Source: JBBECJ01 sp963763325
Lineage (GTDB): Bacteria; Chloroflexota; Chloroflexia; Thermomicrobiales; CFX8
Assembly (NCBI GenBank): GCA_963763325.1
Contig: CAVXOL010000020.1
Span: 62,001-126,000, forward strand
DNA: 64,000 nucleotides
Reading direction: 5' to 3'
The position numbers and the translations under genes are program-made. A model generated the notes under the pieces. The model made no database searches. It was not told the origin of the DNA and saw nothing but the letters and a program-made list of their open reading frames with translations. Shown here in pieces: positions 1 through 9,580 of this stretch (its first letter is position 1; the number at the start of each line of letters is the position of its first letter).

Positions 1-41
1 TTGAGATGGCCGAAGCCTTCACGTTCGTCTGGCTCGACTGA
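1..41 (+). CDS. 3' end of an unidentified gene entering from the left
   Basis: The third forward frame reads E-M-A-E-A-F-T-F-V-W-L-D and stops at a TGA at 39-41. Twelve codons are too few to name a family. The reason to believe it is context: a 16-bp stem-loop begins seven bases after the stop, as expected at a gene end. It could still be chance. Confidence 0.4.
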   Translation, partial: EMAEAFTFVWLD

Positions 42-48
42 CCGCGAG

Positions 49-101
49 CGAACTCGACAGGCGAGGACGGAGGACAGTCTCATCATCGCCTGTCGAGTTC
101 G
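49..101 (+). terminator. Stem-loop, probable transcription terminator
   Basis: CGAACTCGACAGGCGA at 49-64 is exactly complementary to 86-101, giving a perfect 16-bp stem with a 21-nt loop. No T-run follows, so a purely intrinsic mechanism is uncertain. It sits directly after the partial gene that ends at 41. Confidence 0.6.
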
Positions 102-323
102 TTCATCGTCACAACGTGCATCTCCGTGTTGGACGCGGTACACTACACTCACGCAAAACATGAGTGGTCCAGCCTGTGTACAAGTCGTTGCCTGCATGCC
201 GATCCACCCCGGAAGTTGCGGTACCTTCTGTGCCAGATTGTCATGGACGGGAACCACACTCTTCCCATTCACCCTTCAGCATGGTCTGAGTGCCTGCAAC
301 GACGGTGGCGGAGAGGGGTGAGG

Positions 324-947
324 ATGTCCGAAGCTTCGTTTCCGGTGCAGCTGATTACGCGTAGCCTCGTGACCGCGTTCGAGGCTGGGGCCAGCGAGAT
401 ACCCTCGCCGGAAGGCCGCGTGCTGATTGGCCAGGTGGCGCTGCGCACGCTGATGGACACGCATCTCGATGAAGAGACGCGCGCTGCGATGAGCGTCTCC
501 GAGCTGCTGCTCTCGATCACCGAGGATGAGCCACGCGTTCTCGTCCACCACGCGGTCCGCAATCCCGAACCGCCGGATTGGGACTGGTCGTTGGACAGCT
601 TCCAGATCGGAAAGCGCGGGTACATCGCGTTGATTCTGGGCGAAGAGGACGAGGAGCCGTTCCAGCCGGTATATGGGGCCTGGGAGCCGTTCGAGAGCCA
701 GATCGCATTTGAGACCTGCTTCGTCGCTGTCTACGAAGCGTACCTCGATCCGATCCTGTTTGGCACCCACGTCTGGCTCGGCAACGGCGTCAATCGCCGT
801 CTGATGTCTCGCGCCCTCTGGGCCGGCCTCGAACGCGCGGATATTGTCCGATGGGAACAGCTCCGCGATTATGCGCTCCCGCTCGACACCCCGAAAGGCC
901 GCCGCTCCGTCCTCAACTACTACCTGCGAAACGCACCGGAACCGTAG
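324..947 (+). CDS. Hypothetical protein, 207 aa
   Basis: I do not recognise this protein. The start is the ATG at 324, chosen because GAGAGGGGTGAGG lies immediately upstream; the frame is open further upstream but has no comparable site. The product is acidic and rich in Trp and Tyr, with no signal peptide, membrane segment or known motif. It starts with a short helical region (residues 1-60) and then a mixed region containing the motifs PEPPDWDW and WLGNGVNRR. It faces the alpha/beta hydrolase gene, and a perfect palindrome separates the two stops. Coding potential is good because the frame is long, intact and has an ideal ribosome site; function is unknown. Confidence 0.65.
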   Translation: MSEASFPVQLITRSLVTAFEAGASEIPSPEGRVLIGQVALRTLMDTHLDEETRAAMSVSELLLSITEDEPRVLVHHAVRNPEPPDWDWSLDSFQIGKRGYIALILGEEDEEPFQPVYGAWEPFESQIAFETCFVAVYEAYLDPILFGTHVWLGNGVNRRLMSRALWAGLERADIVRWEQLRDYALPLDTPKGRRSVLNYYLRNAPEP

Positions 948-963
948 GCGAGCGACGGTAGCC

Positions 964-995
964 GTTGGAGTTGGACGGCGCCGTCCAACTCCAAC
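964..995. terminator. Perfect 32-bp palindrome between convergent genes
   Basis: GTTGGAGTTGGACGGC at 964-979 is followed at once by its exact reverse complement at 980-995. As RNA it would form a hairpin from either strand. It lies 16 bases after the stop at 947 and 20 bases before the opposing stop at 1015, which fits a bidirectional terminator. Confidence 0.7.
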
Positions 996-1014
996 ATTTG
1001 GCATCCCCTCGTCT

Positions 1015-1789
1015 CTAGATCGACACCTGCATGAAGCGGTCGATCATGGCGTTGACCTGGTCGGGCACTTCCAGTTGGTTGAAGTGGCCTGCGCCAACGG
1101 TCTGGCCGATCATCACGTGCGGACATGCCTCGCGGAGCCGGTCCAGGTCGGCCAGCGGCACAGCGGCGTTGATCAGCAGGGCTGGAGCCTTGCAGCCGGT
1201 CGCCGAGCCGGCTGTGTCGCAGGTGAAGATCGACTCCATCGCCGAGTGCATGACGTACTGGGGTGCGCTCGCCATATGCTCGACGATCTGTTCCTTACGC
1301 TTGGGGTCATCGGTCGGCAGGAACAGCATGTTGCTGACGAAGCCGCGAGAGACGTTCTGATAGTCCGGACTTCTGAGCCCCTCAACGAACGCGGGAATTT
1401 GAGACGCCAGCGCCTCGGGTGGAACGAGCGGTGCGTCGATCGCGACGACGGCCCCGACGAGGTCCGGGTGGCGTGCAGCCATCTCGAAGGCGACGACACC
1501 GCCCATGCTGTGGCCAACGACGACCGGGCGAGTCGACGCCCAGTTGCTCACAGAGAAAGGCCAGGTCGTCAGCGAAGCCAGCCATCGAGTATTCCTGCTC
1601 CGGCTTGTCGCTGTCGCCGTGGCCGCGCAGATCGACCGAAATTACTCGGTGCTGCTTGCTGAAATGTTCGGCCTGCGGGGTGAAGTAGGTGTGATCGCAC
1701 GTCCAGCCATGGACCAGCAGCATGGGCGGGCTGCCGGATCCCTGCTCCTCATACGCGAGGCGCACGCCATCTCGACTGAGGGCCTGCAT
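1015..1789 (-). CDS. Alpha/beta hydrolase (one frameshift)
   Basis: This is an alpha/beta-hydrolase-fold esterase or lipase-like enzyme of about 257 aa; the substrate cannot be told. The N-terminal part carries LVHGWTCDHTYF (the HG oxyanion region) and SVDLRGHGDSDKP. The C-terminal part lies in another frame and carries the nucleophile elbow GHSMGG and a late GAGHFNQLE with the catalytic His. The two parts meet near 1535-1550, where one base is missing or extra; the elbow reads through cleanly once the frames are joined. No signal peptide is seen, so it is probably cytoplasmic. The start at 1789 is the only good Met before the first strand. The break looks like sequence error because every catalytic element survives. 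Confidence 0.85.
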
Positions 1790-1942
1790 GGTGAACCTCC
1801 TCGTCTGACATCGTCCGGCTCAATCATCTGTGTTGCCCATGATAGCGCATCTGGTGGCATTGCAGGGACTACTGTTGCCATACGAGCGATGAGTTGCCGC
1901 CCATCTCCTGAACGCAGCTCACGCTGGCCGGCCAACTGGCCG

Positions 1943-2416
1943 CTAGAGAATCCAGCCGCGCTGTCGCTCCCACTCGGCGAGCGCCCGTTCCTGGCTGGGG
2001 CTGCTGATGGCTCCGGGGGAAAGAGTGCGCAGTTCGGCGATCGCTTCCTCGAGGCTGGCTCCGTCACGAATCAGCCGGGCAGCCAGGACCGTGCCGGTCC
2101 GTCCCTGGCCGATGAGACAATGGACGGCGACCGGGCGGTCCTGGCTGAGGTGGAAGTCGATAAATGCCAGCGCATCCTGGAGTTGATCGGGATCGGGCGG
2201 GGTCAGGTCTTCAACCGGCAGGTGCAGTGACTCGATCCCGTGGCGATCGAGCGCATCATCCGGGAGCGGCTTCTCCGTCAACGACAGCAGCGCGCCGATC
2301 CCCTGCTCACGCAGGAAAGCGAGGTCGCGCTCCAGCAACTCAGCGTCGTCTCGCCGACCACCCGGGCGCCCGCAACCAGCCAGCTCACCCTCGACCAGCC
2401 AGTAAAAGCCCGTCAT
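1943..2416 (-). CDS. Dual-specificity/tyrosine-type protein phosphatase
   Basis: This is a small Cys-dependent phosphatase of about 157 aa. The signature loop HCLIGQGRTG matches HCxxGxxR, with the Cys nucleophile and Arg. An upstream acidic stretch, PVEDLTPPDP, supplies the general-acid Asp typical of atypical dual-specificity phosphatases. The chosen start begins M-T-G-F-Y-W-L-V-E-G, matching where such proteins normally begin. An in-frame ATG at 2434 with GGAG three bases before it and an open frame to 2524 are alternatives. It is cytoplasmic and lies downstream of tyrS on the same strand, 157 bases after it, so it may be cotranscribed. The substrate could be phosphotyrosine or a small phospho-compound. 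Confidence 0.8.
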   Translation of the reverse strand: MTGFYWLVEGELAGCGRPGGRRDDAELLERDLAFLREQGIGALLSLTEKPLPDDALDRHGIESLHLPVEDLTPPDPDQLQDALAFIDFHLSQDRPVAVHCLIGQGRTGTVLAARLIRDGASLEEAIAELRTLSPGAISSPSQERALAEWERQRGWIL

Positions 2417-2573
2417 TCGCCCGTCGCCCGCCATGTGCTCCAACCGCAGCCACGCCCCGATCCTGCCCAGGAGCCTACGCCAGCCGGAACCGGGCGGCAT
2501 CAGGCAACCTGGCAGGTCAGGCACCTGCCAGGATAGGCAGGCATCTCTTCGCGCCGTGGAGTGGACGCGCGCG

Positions 2574-3879
2574 TCACGCGCCGCCGAGCCGGACGTACTT
2601 CATACGCTTCTTCCCCGCTCGGAGCAGCACGATCTCGTCGGACGGCTCGAACGAGGCGTCGGCGTCGGTGACGCGGGCGTCGTCGAGCGAGAGGCCACCC
2701 TGCTGGGCGAGGCGGCGGGCCTCGTTGCGGCTGGTCGCGAGGCCGGCCTGGACGAAGAGTTCGGCGATCGTAACCGGGCCATCCAGCGTCAGGTCGATCG
2801 TCGCGTCGCTGGCGAGGATCGTAGCGTCCGGCGCGGCGCCTCGATCGCGCGAGAACAGGGCGCGGGATGCGGCAGCGGCCTCGTCGGCAGCTTCGGGCCG
2901 TGCGTCAGTGCCGTCACCTCCCAGGCGAGGACGGCCTTCGCCTCACGCAGTGCTGCGCCTTCGACCGAGGTGAGGTCGGCGATGCGGTCTTCCGGAAGGA
3001 ACGTGTAGAGTCGCAGGAAGCGGGACACGTCGTCGTCGGTCGTGTTGACCCACCACTGGTAGAAGTCGAGCGGGGTCGTCCGCTCGCGGTCGAGCCAGAC
3101 TGCGCCGGCCTCGCTCTTGCCCATCTTGCGACCGTCGCTGGTCGAGATCAGTGGCGTGACGAGGCCATACGCCTTGCCGCCCTCAACCCGGCGGATCAGG
3201 TCGGTCCCGGCCATGATGTTGCCCCACTGGTCGGATCCTCCCGCCTGCATGATGCAGCCGTACTCTGGAACAGGTGCAGGAAATCGTAGGCCTGCAATAC
3301 CCGGTAGTTGAACTCGATGAACGACAGACCCGTCGTCTCCAGCCGGACCTTGTAGGTCTCGGCCGCCAGCATCTCGTTGACCGAGAAATGCCGGCCGATG
3401 TCGCGCAGGAACGGGACCAGTTGCAGCTCCAGCAGCCAGTCGGCGTTGTTGATCAGCAGCGCGGCCTGGTTGTCGCCGAACTTGCCACCGTCGAAGTCAA
3501 GGTAGCGCGCGAATTGCGGCAGGATCGAGCGCAGATTCTCGTTGATCGTCTCGACCGTTAGCAGCTGGCGCATCTCGGTCTTGCCGGACGGATCGCCGAT
3601 CATGACCGTCCCGCCGCCGCCGATCGCGATTGGCCGGTGGCCAAGCCGCTGGAGGTTGGCCATCAGCATGATGCCGACCAGGTTGCCGATGTGGAGGCTG
3701 GTCGCCGTCGGGTCAAAGCCGATGTAGAACGTCACCGGGCCGCTGGCGAACGCGTCGCGCAATCCCTGCTCGTCGGTGACATCATGGACGAAGCCGCGCG
3801 AGCGCAGATAGTCGAGCGCGTTCATCCCGGCCCTCAATGCCTGCTCCGGCCCGGTGATCGTCGCGGTCATCTCGCTCAT
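2574..3879 (-). CDS. tyrS: Tyrosyl-tRNA synthetase (two frameshifts)
   Basis: This class I synthetase charges tRNA-Tyr in the cytoplasm. The N-terminal part has the HIGH-type motif TSLHIGNL and FYIGFDPTATS. The next part has AGGSDQWGN, and the KMSKS loop appears as KMGKS. A C-terminal S4-like RNA-binding domain ends in R-A-G-K-K-R-M-K-Y-V-R-L and a TGA at 2574-2576. Joined length is about 435 aa, normal for bacterial TyrS. One base is missing near 3266 (LFQ to YGCIMQ) and one near 2893 (THGP to EAADE). The start ATG at 3879 follows AAGGAAGAGACC. As an essential gene with all motifs intact, it shows that these frameshifts are very likely sequence errors. Confidence 0.92.
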
Positions 3880-4050
3880 GGTCTCTTCCTTACCCACGCG
3901 GACGCGATTCAACTCTCGAATTGTAGCGGTCAGTCCTCGTCAGATGATACTCCGTCGATGATTACTGCCGCCTGTGGAGATGATCGATGAGCTGATTCGT
4001 CCGATTGCGCGCTTCAGGCATACATCTGGCGCAGTGATCGGCACCATGGA

Positions 4051-4110
4051 ACGAAGATCGGCCCTGTCCGTGAGTTCGTACCGCGACTCACAAACAACAC
4101 CGATCTTCGT
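4051..4110 (-). promoter_or_regulatory. Nested inverted repeat in the leader of tyrS
   Basis: ACGAAGATCGG at 4051-4061 pairs exactly with 4100-4110, and inside it GTGAGT at 4070-4075 pairs with ACTCAC at 4086-4091. On the minus strand the folded RNA would have an 11-bp outer stem, an internal loop of eight bases on each side, a 6-bp inner stem and a 10-nt apical loop holding GGUACG. It lies 37 bases past the methyltransferase stop and about 170 bases before tyrS. It may terminate the former, regulate the latter, or both. Confidence 0.5.
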
Positions 4111-4147
4111 TTCGCACTCCTTCAGCTGCGAGACAGCCCGATCGACG

Positions 4148-5023
4148 CTAGCGAGCACCAGAGGCGATGACGAACGCGGCCGGTGGGCTGGTGTAGGTGC
4201 CGTCGTAATACTGGCGCAGTCCGGCCAGCACCTCTCCGACGGCGATCTCGCGCTCCTCGGTACCGAGTCCGTCGATCAGCGGGCGGACAGGGACGGCGGT
4301 GTCGTAGAAATTCTGCCAGTTCTCCTCCGGCGGTCCGGCCCACGGCATCGGGACGAGCGCGAGTCTCCTCCTGGACATCGCGGAAGCCAGCGCGCTCCAA
4401 CTCGGTACTGAGCGTGCCTGCCTGGGCGAAGCGGAACGGATGCGGCATGTCGGGCAGCGGCGTCGGCAGCTCGGCAGCGCGCGCGACGAACGGTCCGAGC
4501 AGATGCTGAAGGTACGCGCCCTGGTCAGGCGGCCCCCAGCAGACCAGCGCCACCCTCCCGCCTGGTCGCAGCACGCGGCGGATTTCGGCCAGCGCGCGCT
4601 GGAAATCGGTGAAGTACATCGCGCCCAGCTTGGATGTCACGCGGTCAAACGTCTGCGTCGTCGAAGGGCAGCGCCTGCGCATCAGCCTGGCGACATTCCA
4701 CGTTCGTCATCCCACGCGCCCGCGCGTTCTCCTGACAGGCACGTACCATCGCGTCAACGAGGTCTGTTGCAGTGACACTGCCGGTTGGGCCGACGAGCTC
4801 GGCGAGCGTCAACGCCGGGTCACCGACGCCACTCCCAAGGTCCAGCACCGCGTCGCCAGCGCTCACGCCAGCCGCCTGAGCGAGCAGTTCGGTTGCCGGA
4901 CCGAACTGACCGATCTGCTTCGGCAGCCAGCGATGCCAGGCGGCGACCGTCTCGGTCGCGGTCCACTCCTCCAGCACGAGCTGCTGATAGGTCGTCGATC
5001 GTCGAGGTCGCTGAGAAGTCCAT
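4148..5023 (-). CDS. Class I SAM-dependent methyltransferase (three frameshifts)
   Basis: This is a UbiE/COQ5-like methyltransferase of about 290 aa. Motif I reads VLDLGSGVGDPALTLA. The middle has CRQADAQALPFDDA and, in another frame, RRVLRPGGRVALVCWG, a post-motif of this family. The C-terminal end lies in a third frame, IASGAR then TAG at 4148. Frame changes fall near 4995, 4655 and 4370. The start ATG at 5023 follows AAGGGAGCGCTGG. The substrate is unknown. It is transcribed away from the XRE-ATPase-TPR regulator at 5213, so the two share a 190-bp divergent promoter region. That arrangement makes control by the regulator possible but not shown. Confidence 0.82.
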
Positions 5024-5212
5024 CCAGCGCTCCCTTCGTGGTATCTGACGGCGTGGACTCCCAGTCTGGGCGTCGAGGCGGTCAGGCACCAGACGTAACC
5101 CACATCCGCACCCACGTCTTCGGTCACATTTCGCGCAACTCCCGGCCTCGATCGCGGTACACTAGCGTCAACGCATAGTCTCATCAGCAGCGATGACGCG
5201 GGGTCCTGGTCA

Positions 5213-7865
5213 ATGACGGGTGGTCCGCCGACAACGTTCGCCGACGCGCTCCGCCGGGCGCGACAGCGCCGCGGGCTCACGCAGGAGGAATTGGCCGAGC
5301 GCGCTGGCCTCAGTGTGCGCGGCATCAGCGATCTGGAGCGCGGGGTCAACACGACGCCGCGTCGCGACACGGTCGCGCTGTTGCTGCAGGCGCTGGCGCT
5401 GGACGACGCCGAGCGCGCCGCCTTCGAGGCCGCCGCACGTCCCCGCCGCGCGTCGCCGGCCAGTGTGGCCATGAGCACGCCGCTGACCTCGCTGATCGGC
5501 CGCCAAACCGACCTCGCCGCACTGGCGGCGCTGCTTCAACGTCCGACCCTTCGGCAGAAAATACGATCCTGAACCGAGTCGAAGGATCAGAGCAGGCTCC
5601 TTCGGCAGGACCAGTGCTGGCTGTGCGGCTCGTGACGTTGACCGGACCCGGTGGGGTCGGCAAGACGCGTCTTGCGCTGCAGTTGGCGGAGGATCTCGTA
5701 CGGCAGCCGACGCGACGGCGTCCGATTCGTCAGCCTGGCGAGTGTGACCGAAGCCGAGCATGTGGCGGCGGCGATCGCCAGTGCGCTGGGACTGACGCTC
5801 GCAGGGGATGCGACGCCGCGCGACCGGCTTCTGGAGCGCTGGCCGAGCGCGAGCTGCTGCTCATCCTCGACAACTTCGAGCACGTGCTGCCGGCTGCGCC
5901 GCTGTTGAGCGACCTGCTGACGGGCTGTCCGCAGTTGCAACTGCTCGTCACCAGCCGAGCACTGCTGCGCCTCTCGGGCGAGCATGTCGTCGATGTGGCA
6001 CCGCTACCGACGCCCGATTCCGCGCACATCCCACCGCCTGAGCAACTCGGCCGCTATCCAGCGGTGCGACTGTTCGTCGAGCGGGCGCGGGCGCTGCAGC
6101 CGGCCTTCGAACTCACGGCGAGCAATGCGGAATCGGTCGGACGCATCTGCGCGCAGCTGGACGGCTTGCCTCTGGCGCTCGAGCTGGCGGCGGCGCGCAT
6201 CCGGCTGCTGCCACCGGAGACAATGGCCGCGCGGTTGGAGCGCAGCCTGGCCGTACTGACCGTCAGGAGCCGCGTGACTTGCCGGCCCGCCAGCAGACGT
6301 TGCGCGACACGATCGCCTGGAGCTGTAACCTGCTGACCTCCGTCGAGCAGGCGGTGCTAAGGCGGCTCGGAGTCTTCGTCGGCGGCTGGACCCTGGAGGC
6401 AGCCGAGGAGGTCTGCGCCGGGCCGGACCTGCCGGGCGACGCGGTGCTACCGGCGCTGGCGACACTGCTCGACCACAGCCTGATCCGCGCGACCGCTGAT
6501 GAGGGAGCGCCACGCTACAGCATGCTGGAGACAGTCCGGGAGTACGTTCTGGATGATCTGGCACGGCACGGCAACGAGCACACCACGCGCCAACGTCATC
6601 GCGACTACTGCTTCGACCTCACGCTCCGGCTCGAGCGCGGGCTGTACAGTGGCGAACGGCTGTATTGGCACCGCCGGCTGGTCGCCGACCTGGACAACCT
6701 GCGCTCCGCACTGCGCTGGACGCTCGACCAGGGCGATGGCGAGCGGGCGTTGCGTTTCGCCGGCAGCCTCTGCTGGTCGTTCATGCACCTGGAAGCACAC
6801 CAGGAAACTCGGCGCTGGGCGACCCTCGCGTTGGCACTGGCGGACGAAAGGACCGATCCGGCGGCGTTGGCGCTCGGTCACTTTACCCTTGGCTTCGCCC
6901 TCGGGCGCTTGGGCAACCTCGACGCCGCGCGCCGCACCCTCATCGACAGCCATGCACTGTTTGAGAAGGCCGGCGACCGGCGAGGAGCCGCGCTCGCACG
7001 CCAGTTCGTGGCCGTGTTCGCGCTGGGTCAGGGCAGCTACGACGCGGGACGCGCGGAGCTCCTGCAGTCGAACGCGGTGCTGCGGGAGGTCGGCGACGAC
7101 TACTTCCTGGCCAACGGGCTGTTCCTGCTGGGAGAGGTCACCGCACCGAGCGATCCCGGATCGGCGCGCCTGCTCTACGAGGAGAGCCTGGCCATCTTCC
7201 GCGCGAGCGGCGACCCGTGGGGGATCGCCTGGCCGCTGGCCGGGCTCGGCGGTTTGGCGCTACGTGAAGGTGATTATCCGCGCGCCCACGCACTGTTCGA
7301 GGAGGCACTCGCGCTGCGACGATCGATAGAGGCGCGCTGGGGAGTCGCAATCGCGCTGACCAGCCTGGCCGAAGTCGAACGCCGCACCGGCGACTACGCG
7401 CGCGCCGCGGAGCGCCTGTTCGAAGCGCTGGAACTCTTCCGCGAATCAGGGGACTTGGAACGCGTCGCCTGGGTGCGACAGTGCCTTGGGTTCCTGGCGA
7501 TCGACCAGGACGACGAAAGCGCCGCAGCGCACCTGCGCGAGGCGTTCATCCTCCGCCGCAGGCAGGGCCACTTGCCGGGCCTGGCATTCGTCCTGGACGG
7601 CATGGCAACCCTCGCGGCGCGCGCCGGCGCGCCCGACGCCACTTGCGACGCTCGTGAGCTGTTCGCGATCGCCGACCGACTCCGAAGCGCCGCAGGCATG
7701 AGGGCAGCCAACGAGGAACCGACGGTTCGTGCCGCGCGCCGTGCCGTCGGGGTACCAGTGCAGGATCCCAACCAGCCCGACGTCGCCGTAGACCAGATCC
7801 TGATCGCTGCCGAGCACCTGCTCCTGGCGACACTGGCACGGACATCTGACCAGCCTGCACGCTGA
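5213..7865 (+). CDS. XRE-type HTH, NB-ARC-like ATPase and TPR regulator (frameshifted, with inserted element)
   Basis: This large transcriptional regulator of the XRE/ATPase/TPR type is about 880 aa when joined. Residues 10-65 form an HTH (RRGLTQEELAERAGLSVRG, then SDLERG). A P-loop follows (TLTGPGGVGKTRLALQLA near 5638-5690), then the Walker B-like LLLILDNFEHVL, the sensor LLVTSR and GLPLALELAAARI. From about 6700 there are TPR-like helical repeats rich in Ala and Leu (ALALGHFTLGFALGRLGNL). Frame changes occur near 5715, 5840 and 6265. Between the HTH part and the P-loop is a roughly 75-bp foreign-looking element with an in-frame TGA at 5570-5572. Such proteins use nucleotide-driven oligomerisation to sense a ligand. 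Unless the element is an artefact, the HTH would be cut from the ATPase. Confidence 0.8.
5548..5608. repeat. Short inserted palindromic element inside the regulator gene
   Basis: CCTTCGGCAG occurs at 5548-5557 and again at 5599-5608. Between them GATCCT at 5565-5570 pairs with AGGATC at 5583-5588, around GAACCGAGTCGA. Family members normally pass directly from the segment matching LAALLQRP to VRLVTLTGPGG, so this stretch looks like an insertion of about 75 bases. It resembles the short REP-like palindromes carrying a CTGAnCnGAGTCGAAGG core. Confidence 0.55.
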
Positions 7866-7919
7866 TCTAACGGGTAAACTGGCGTGTTGGGGTGGGCAGG
7901 ATCGACGGGGAAACGAACA

Positions 7920-8315
7920 ATGAGTGACGATGCTCGGCGCGGCTGGTCGACAATCCAGCTACCGATCGCGCTCGATGTGCTCGCGCCGGATGGCTCGGAG
8001 ATCCGAGTCCTGGCCGGGACCGAGCAGAGCAGTATGGCCCACGGACTGCTACCTCCCGGCGGCGTCTCACGTGCCATCCGGCATCGAACTGTTGAAGAGG
8101 TCTGGTACGTCCTCTCCGGCGAGGCCGAGATCTGGCGGAAACTGGGCGACGACGAGCAGATCGTGACGGCGACGATCGGTACGTCGCTGACGATCCCGGT
8201 TGGCACCCAGTTTCAGTTCCGGACAATCGGTGACGAACCATTCCAGTTCATCATGATCACGATGCCGCCGTGGCCGGGGGAGGCGGAAGCAGAGTTCGTC
8301 GATGGAGTATGGTGA
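7920..8315 (+). CDS. Cupin-domain protein
   Basis: This is a single-domain cupin of 131 aa. Motif 1 appears as IRHRTVEEVWYVLSGEAEIW, in which one metal-binding His is followed by E-E, and motif 2 ends in IPVGTQFQFRT. The PGG just before motif 1 (HGLLPPGGVS) is also typical. No partner gene points to a substrate, so it may be a small sugar- or metal-binding protein rather than an enzyme. The start ATG at 7920 follows GACGGGGAAACGAACA. An in-frame upstream start at 7884 lacks a ribosome site. It lies 54 bases after the regulator gene in the same direction. Confidence 0.8.
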   Translation: MSDDARRGWSTIQLPIALDVLAPDGSEIRVLAGTEQSSMAHGLLPPGGVSRAIRHRTVEEVWYVLSGEAEIWRKLGDDEQIVTATIGTSLTIPVGTQFQFRTIGDEPFQFIMITMPPWPGEAEAEFVDGVW

Positions 8316-8508
8316 GCCACGCTACGGCTACGACCGATCTGCAGCCTGGCAGCAGGTCAAGCCCATGACACGCGCGTGAGCGCATCCGACACCTACATCT
8401 CGGAATTACACCCGCTTGCATCATGCCGAGTTCCGTGTCCGGTCATATGATGCGACCACGTTGTGCTCGATCTGAGCCGATCCGGTGGAAATCGTGAGAG
8501 GTGGCCGC

Positions 8509-9545
8509 ATGCGCGTGGCTCCCAATGCGCAAAGTCAGACGAACCGGCCCACGACAGCACCCACGTCACCCGTTGACGAGATGGTCTGGGTTCCCGCTGG
8601 AGTGTTCCAGGCGGGGTCGAACGACTTCTATCCCGAGGAGCGGCCAGTTCGTCACCTCACCGTCGACGGATTCTGGATCGACCGCCATCCGGTTACCAAC
8701 GCGCAGTTCAGCCAGTTCGTTCGTGAGACCGGTTACGTCACCGTCGCGGAACGCGCACCCTCCACTGAAGATTACCCAGGCGCGATCCCCGAGTTGATGG
8801 TGCCCGGATCGCTGGTGTTCCAGCGAACCTCAGGGCCGGTGCGGCTCGATGACTGGTCGCAGTGGTGGCGCTGGACTCCCGGCGCGTGCTGGCGGCATCC
8901 CGAAGGACCCGGCAGCAGCATCACCAAGCGCAAACGGCACCCCGTCGTCCATGTGGCATATGAGGATGCGAGCGCCTACTGTGCGTGGCATGGACGGCAG
9001 CTGCCATCCGAAGCGGAGTGGGAATATGCCGCCCGCGGTGGACTCGATGGCGCCGTGTTCGTCTGGGGAGACGATGAACGACCCCAGGGTCGCGTGATGG
9101 CCAACCACTGGCAAGGTGAGTTCCCCTGGCAAAACGACCTCCTCGATCGATATGCGGGAACGTCACCGGTTGGATCGTTTCCACCCAACGGCTACGGCTT
9201 GTTCGATATGGCCGGCAACGTCTGGGAGTGGACCGACGATTGGTACGTTGCAAACCGGGAGTCGCTCGACGCGCCGAGCCCATGCTGTGCGCCAATCCTG
9301 CCCCCGCGGCACTCGCTCCTGAAGAGAGCCTTGACCCAGACCAGCCGGAGATTCGCATTCCTCGGAAGGTGCTCAAGGGTGGCTCGCATCTCTGCGCGCC
9401 GAACTACTGCTTCCGCTATCGCCCGGCTGCCCGCCAACCGCAGATGGTCGACACCGGCATGTGCCACCTCGGCTTCCGCTGTGTCGTTCGTCCATCCGCT
9501 GCCAGCGACCCGGCCCAATCAGAGACTTGCAGACCAGCGAGTTGA
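8509..9545 (+). CDS. Formylglycine-generating enzyme (one frameshift)
   Basis: This SUMF1-type enzyme oxidises the active-site Cys of sulfatases to formylglycine. The N-terminal part shows MVWVPAGVFQAGS and WIDRHPVTNAQFSQFV. The middle has RQLPSEAEWEYAARGG and GLFDMAGNVWEWTDDWY. The C-terminal core, in another frame after about 9290, reads GGSHLCAPNYCFRYRPAAR and then CHLGFRC. Both core cysteines (the pair in LCAPNYC) are present, as in copper-dependent aerobic enzymes. The joined length is about 345 aa. There is no signal peptide, so it acts in the cytoplasm. The start ATG at 8509 follows GAGAGGTGGCCGC. The nearby sulfatases at 9581 and 15872, each with a CxPxR or CxAxR motif, are its likely substrates. 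Confidence 0.92.
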
Positions 9546-9571
9546 GCCGGAAACATCAACACTCCGGCTCA
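9543..9571. terminator. Bidirectional hairpin between convergent FGE and sulfatase genes
   Basis: TGAGCCGGA at 9543-9551 pairs exactly with TCCGGCTCA at 9563-9571 around an 11-nt loop. The stem includes the FGE stop codon and ends ten bases before the sulfatase stop, so it can serve both strands. Confidence 0.65.
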
Positions 9572-9580
9572 CCTCTCCTG

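Noticed and set aside
3880..4147. T-box riboswitch ahead of tyrS
   Set aside because: The leader lacks the conserved GGTGGNACCGCG-type box; only a generic nested hairpin is present.
3940..4158. 72-codon minus-strand frame overlapping the tyrS leader
   Set aside because: It has no ribosome site or family resemblance and runs through the structured element.
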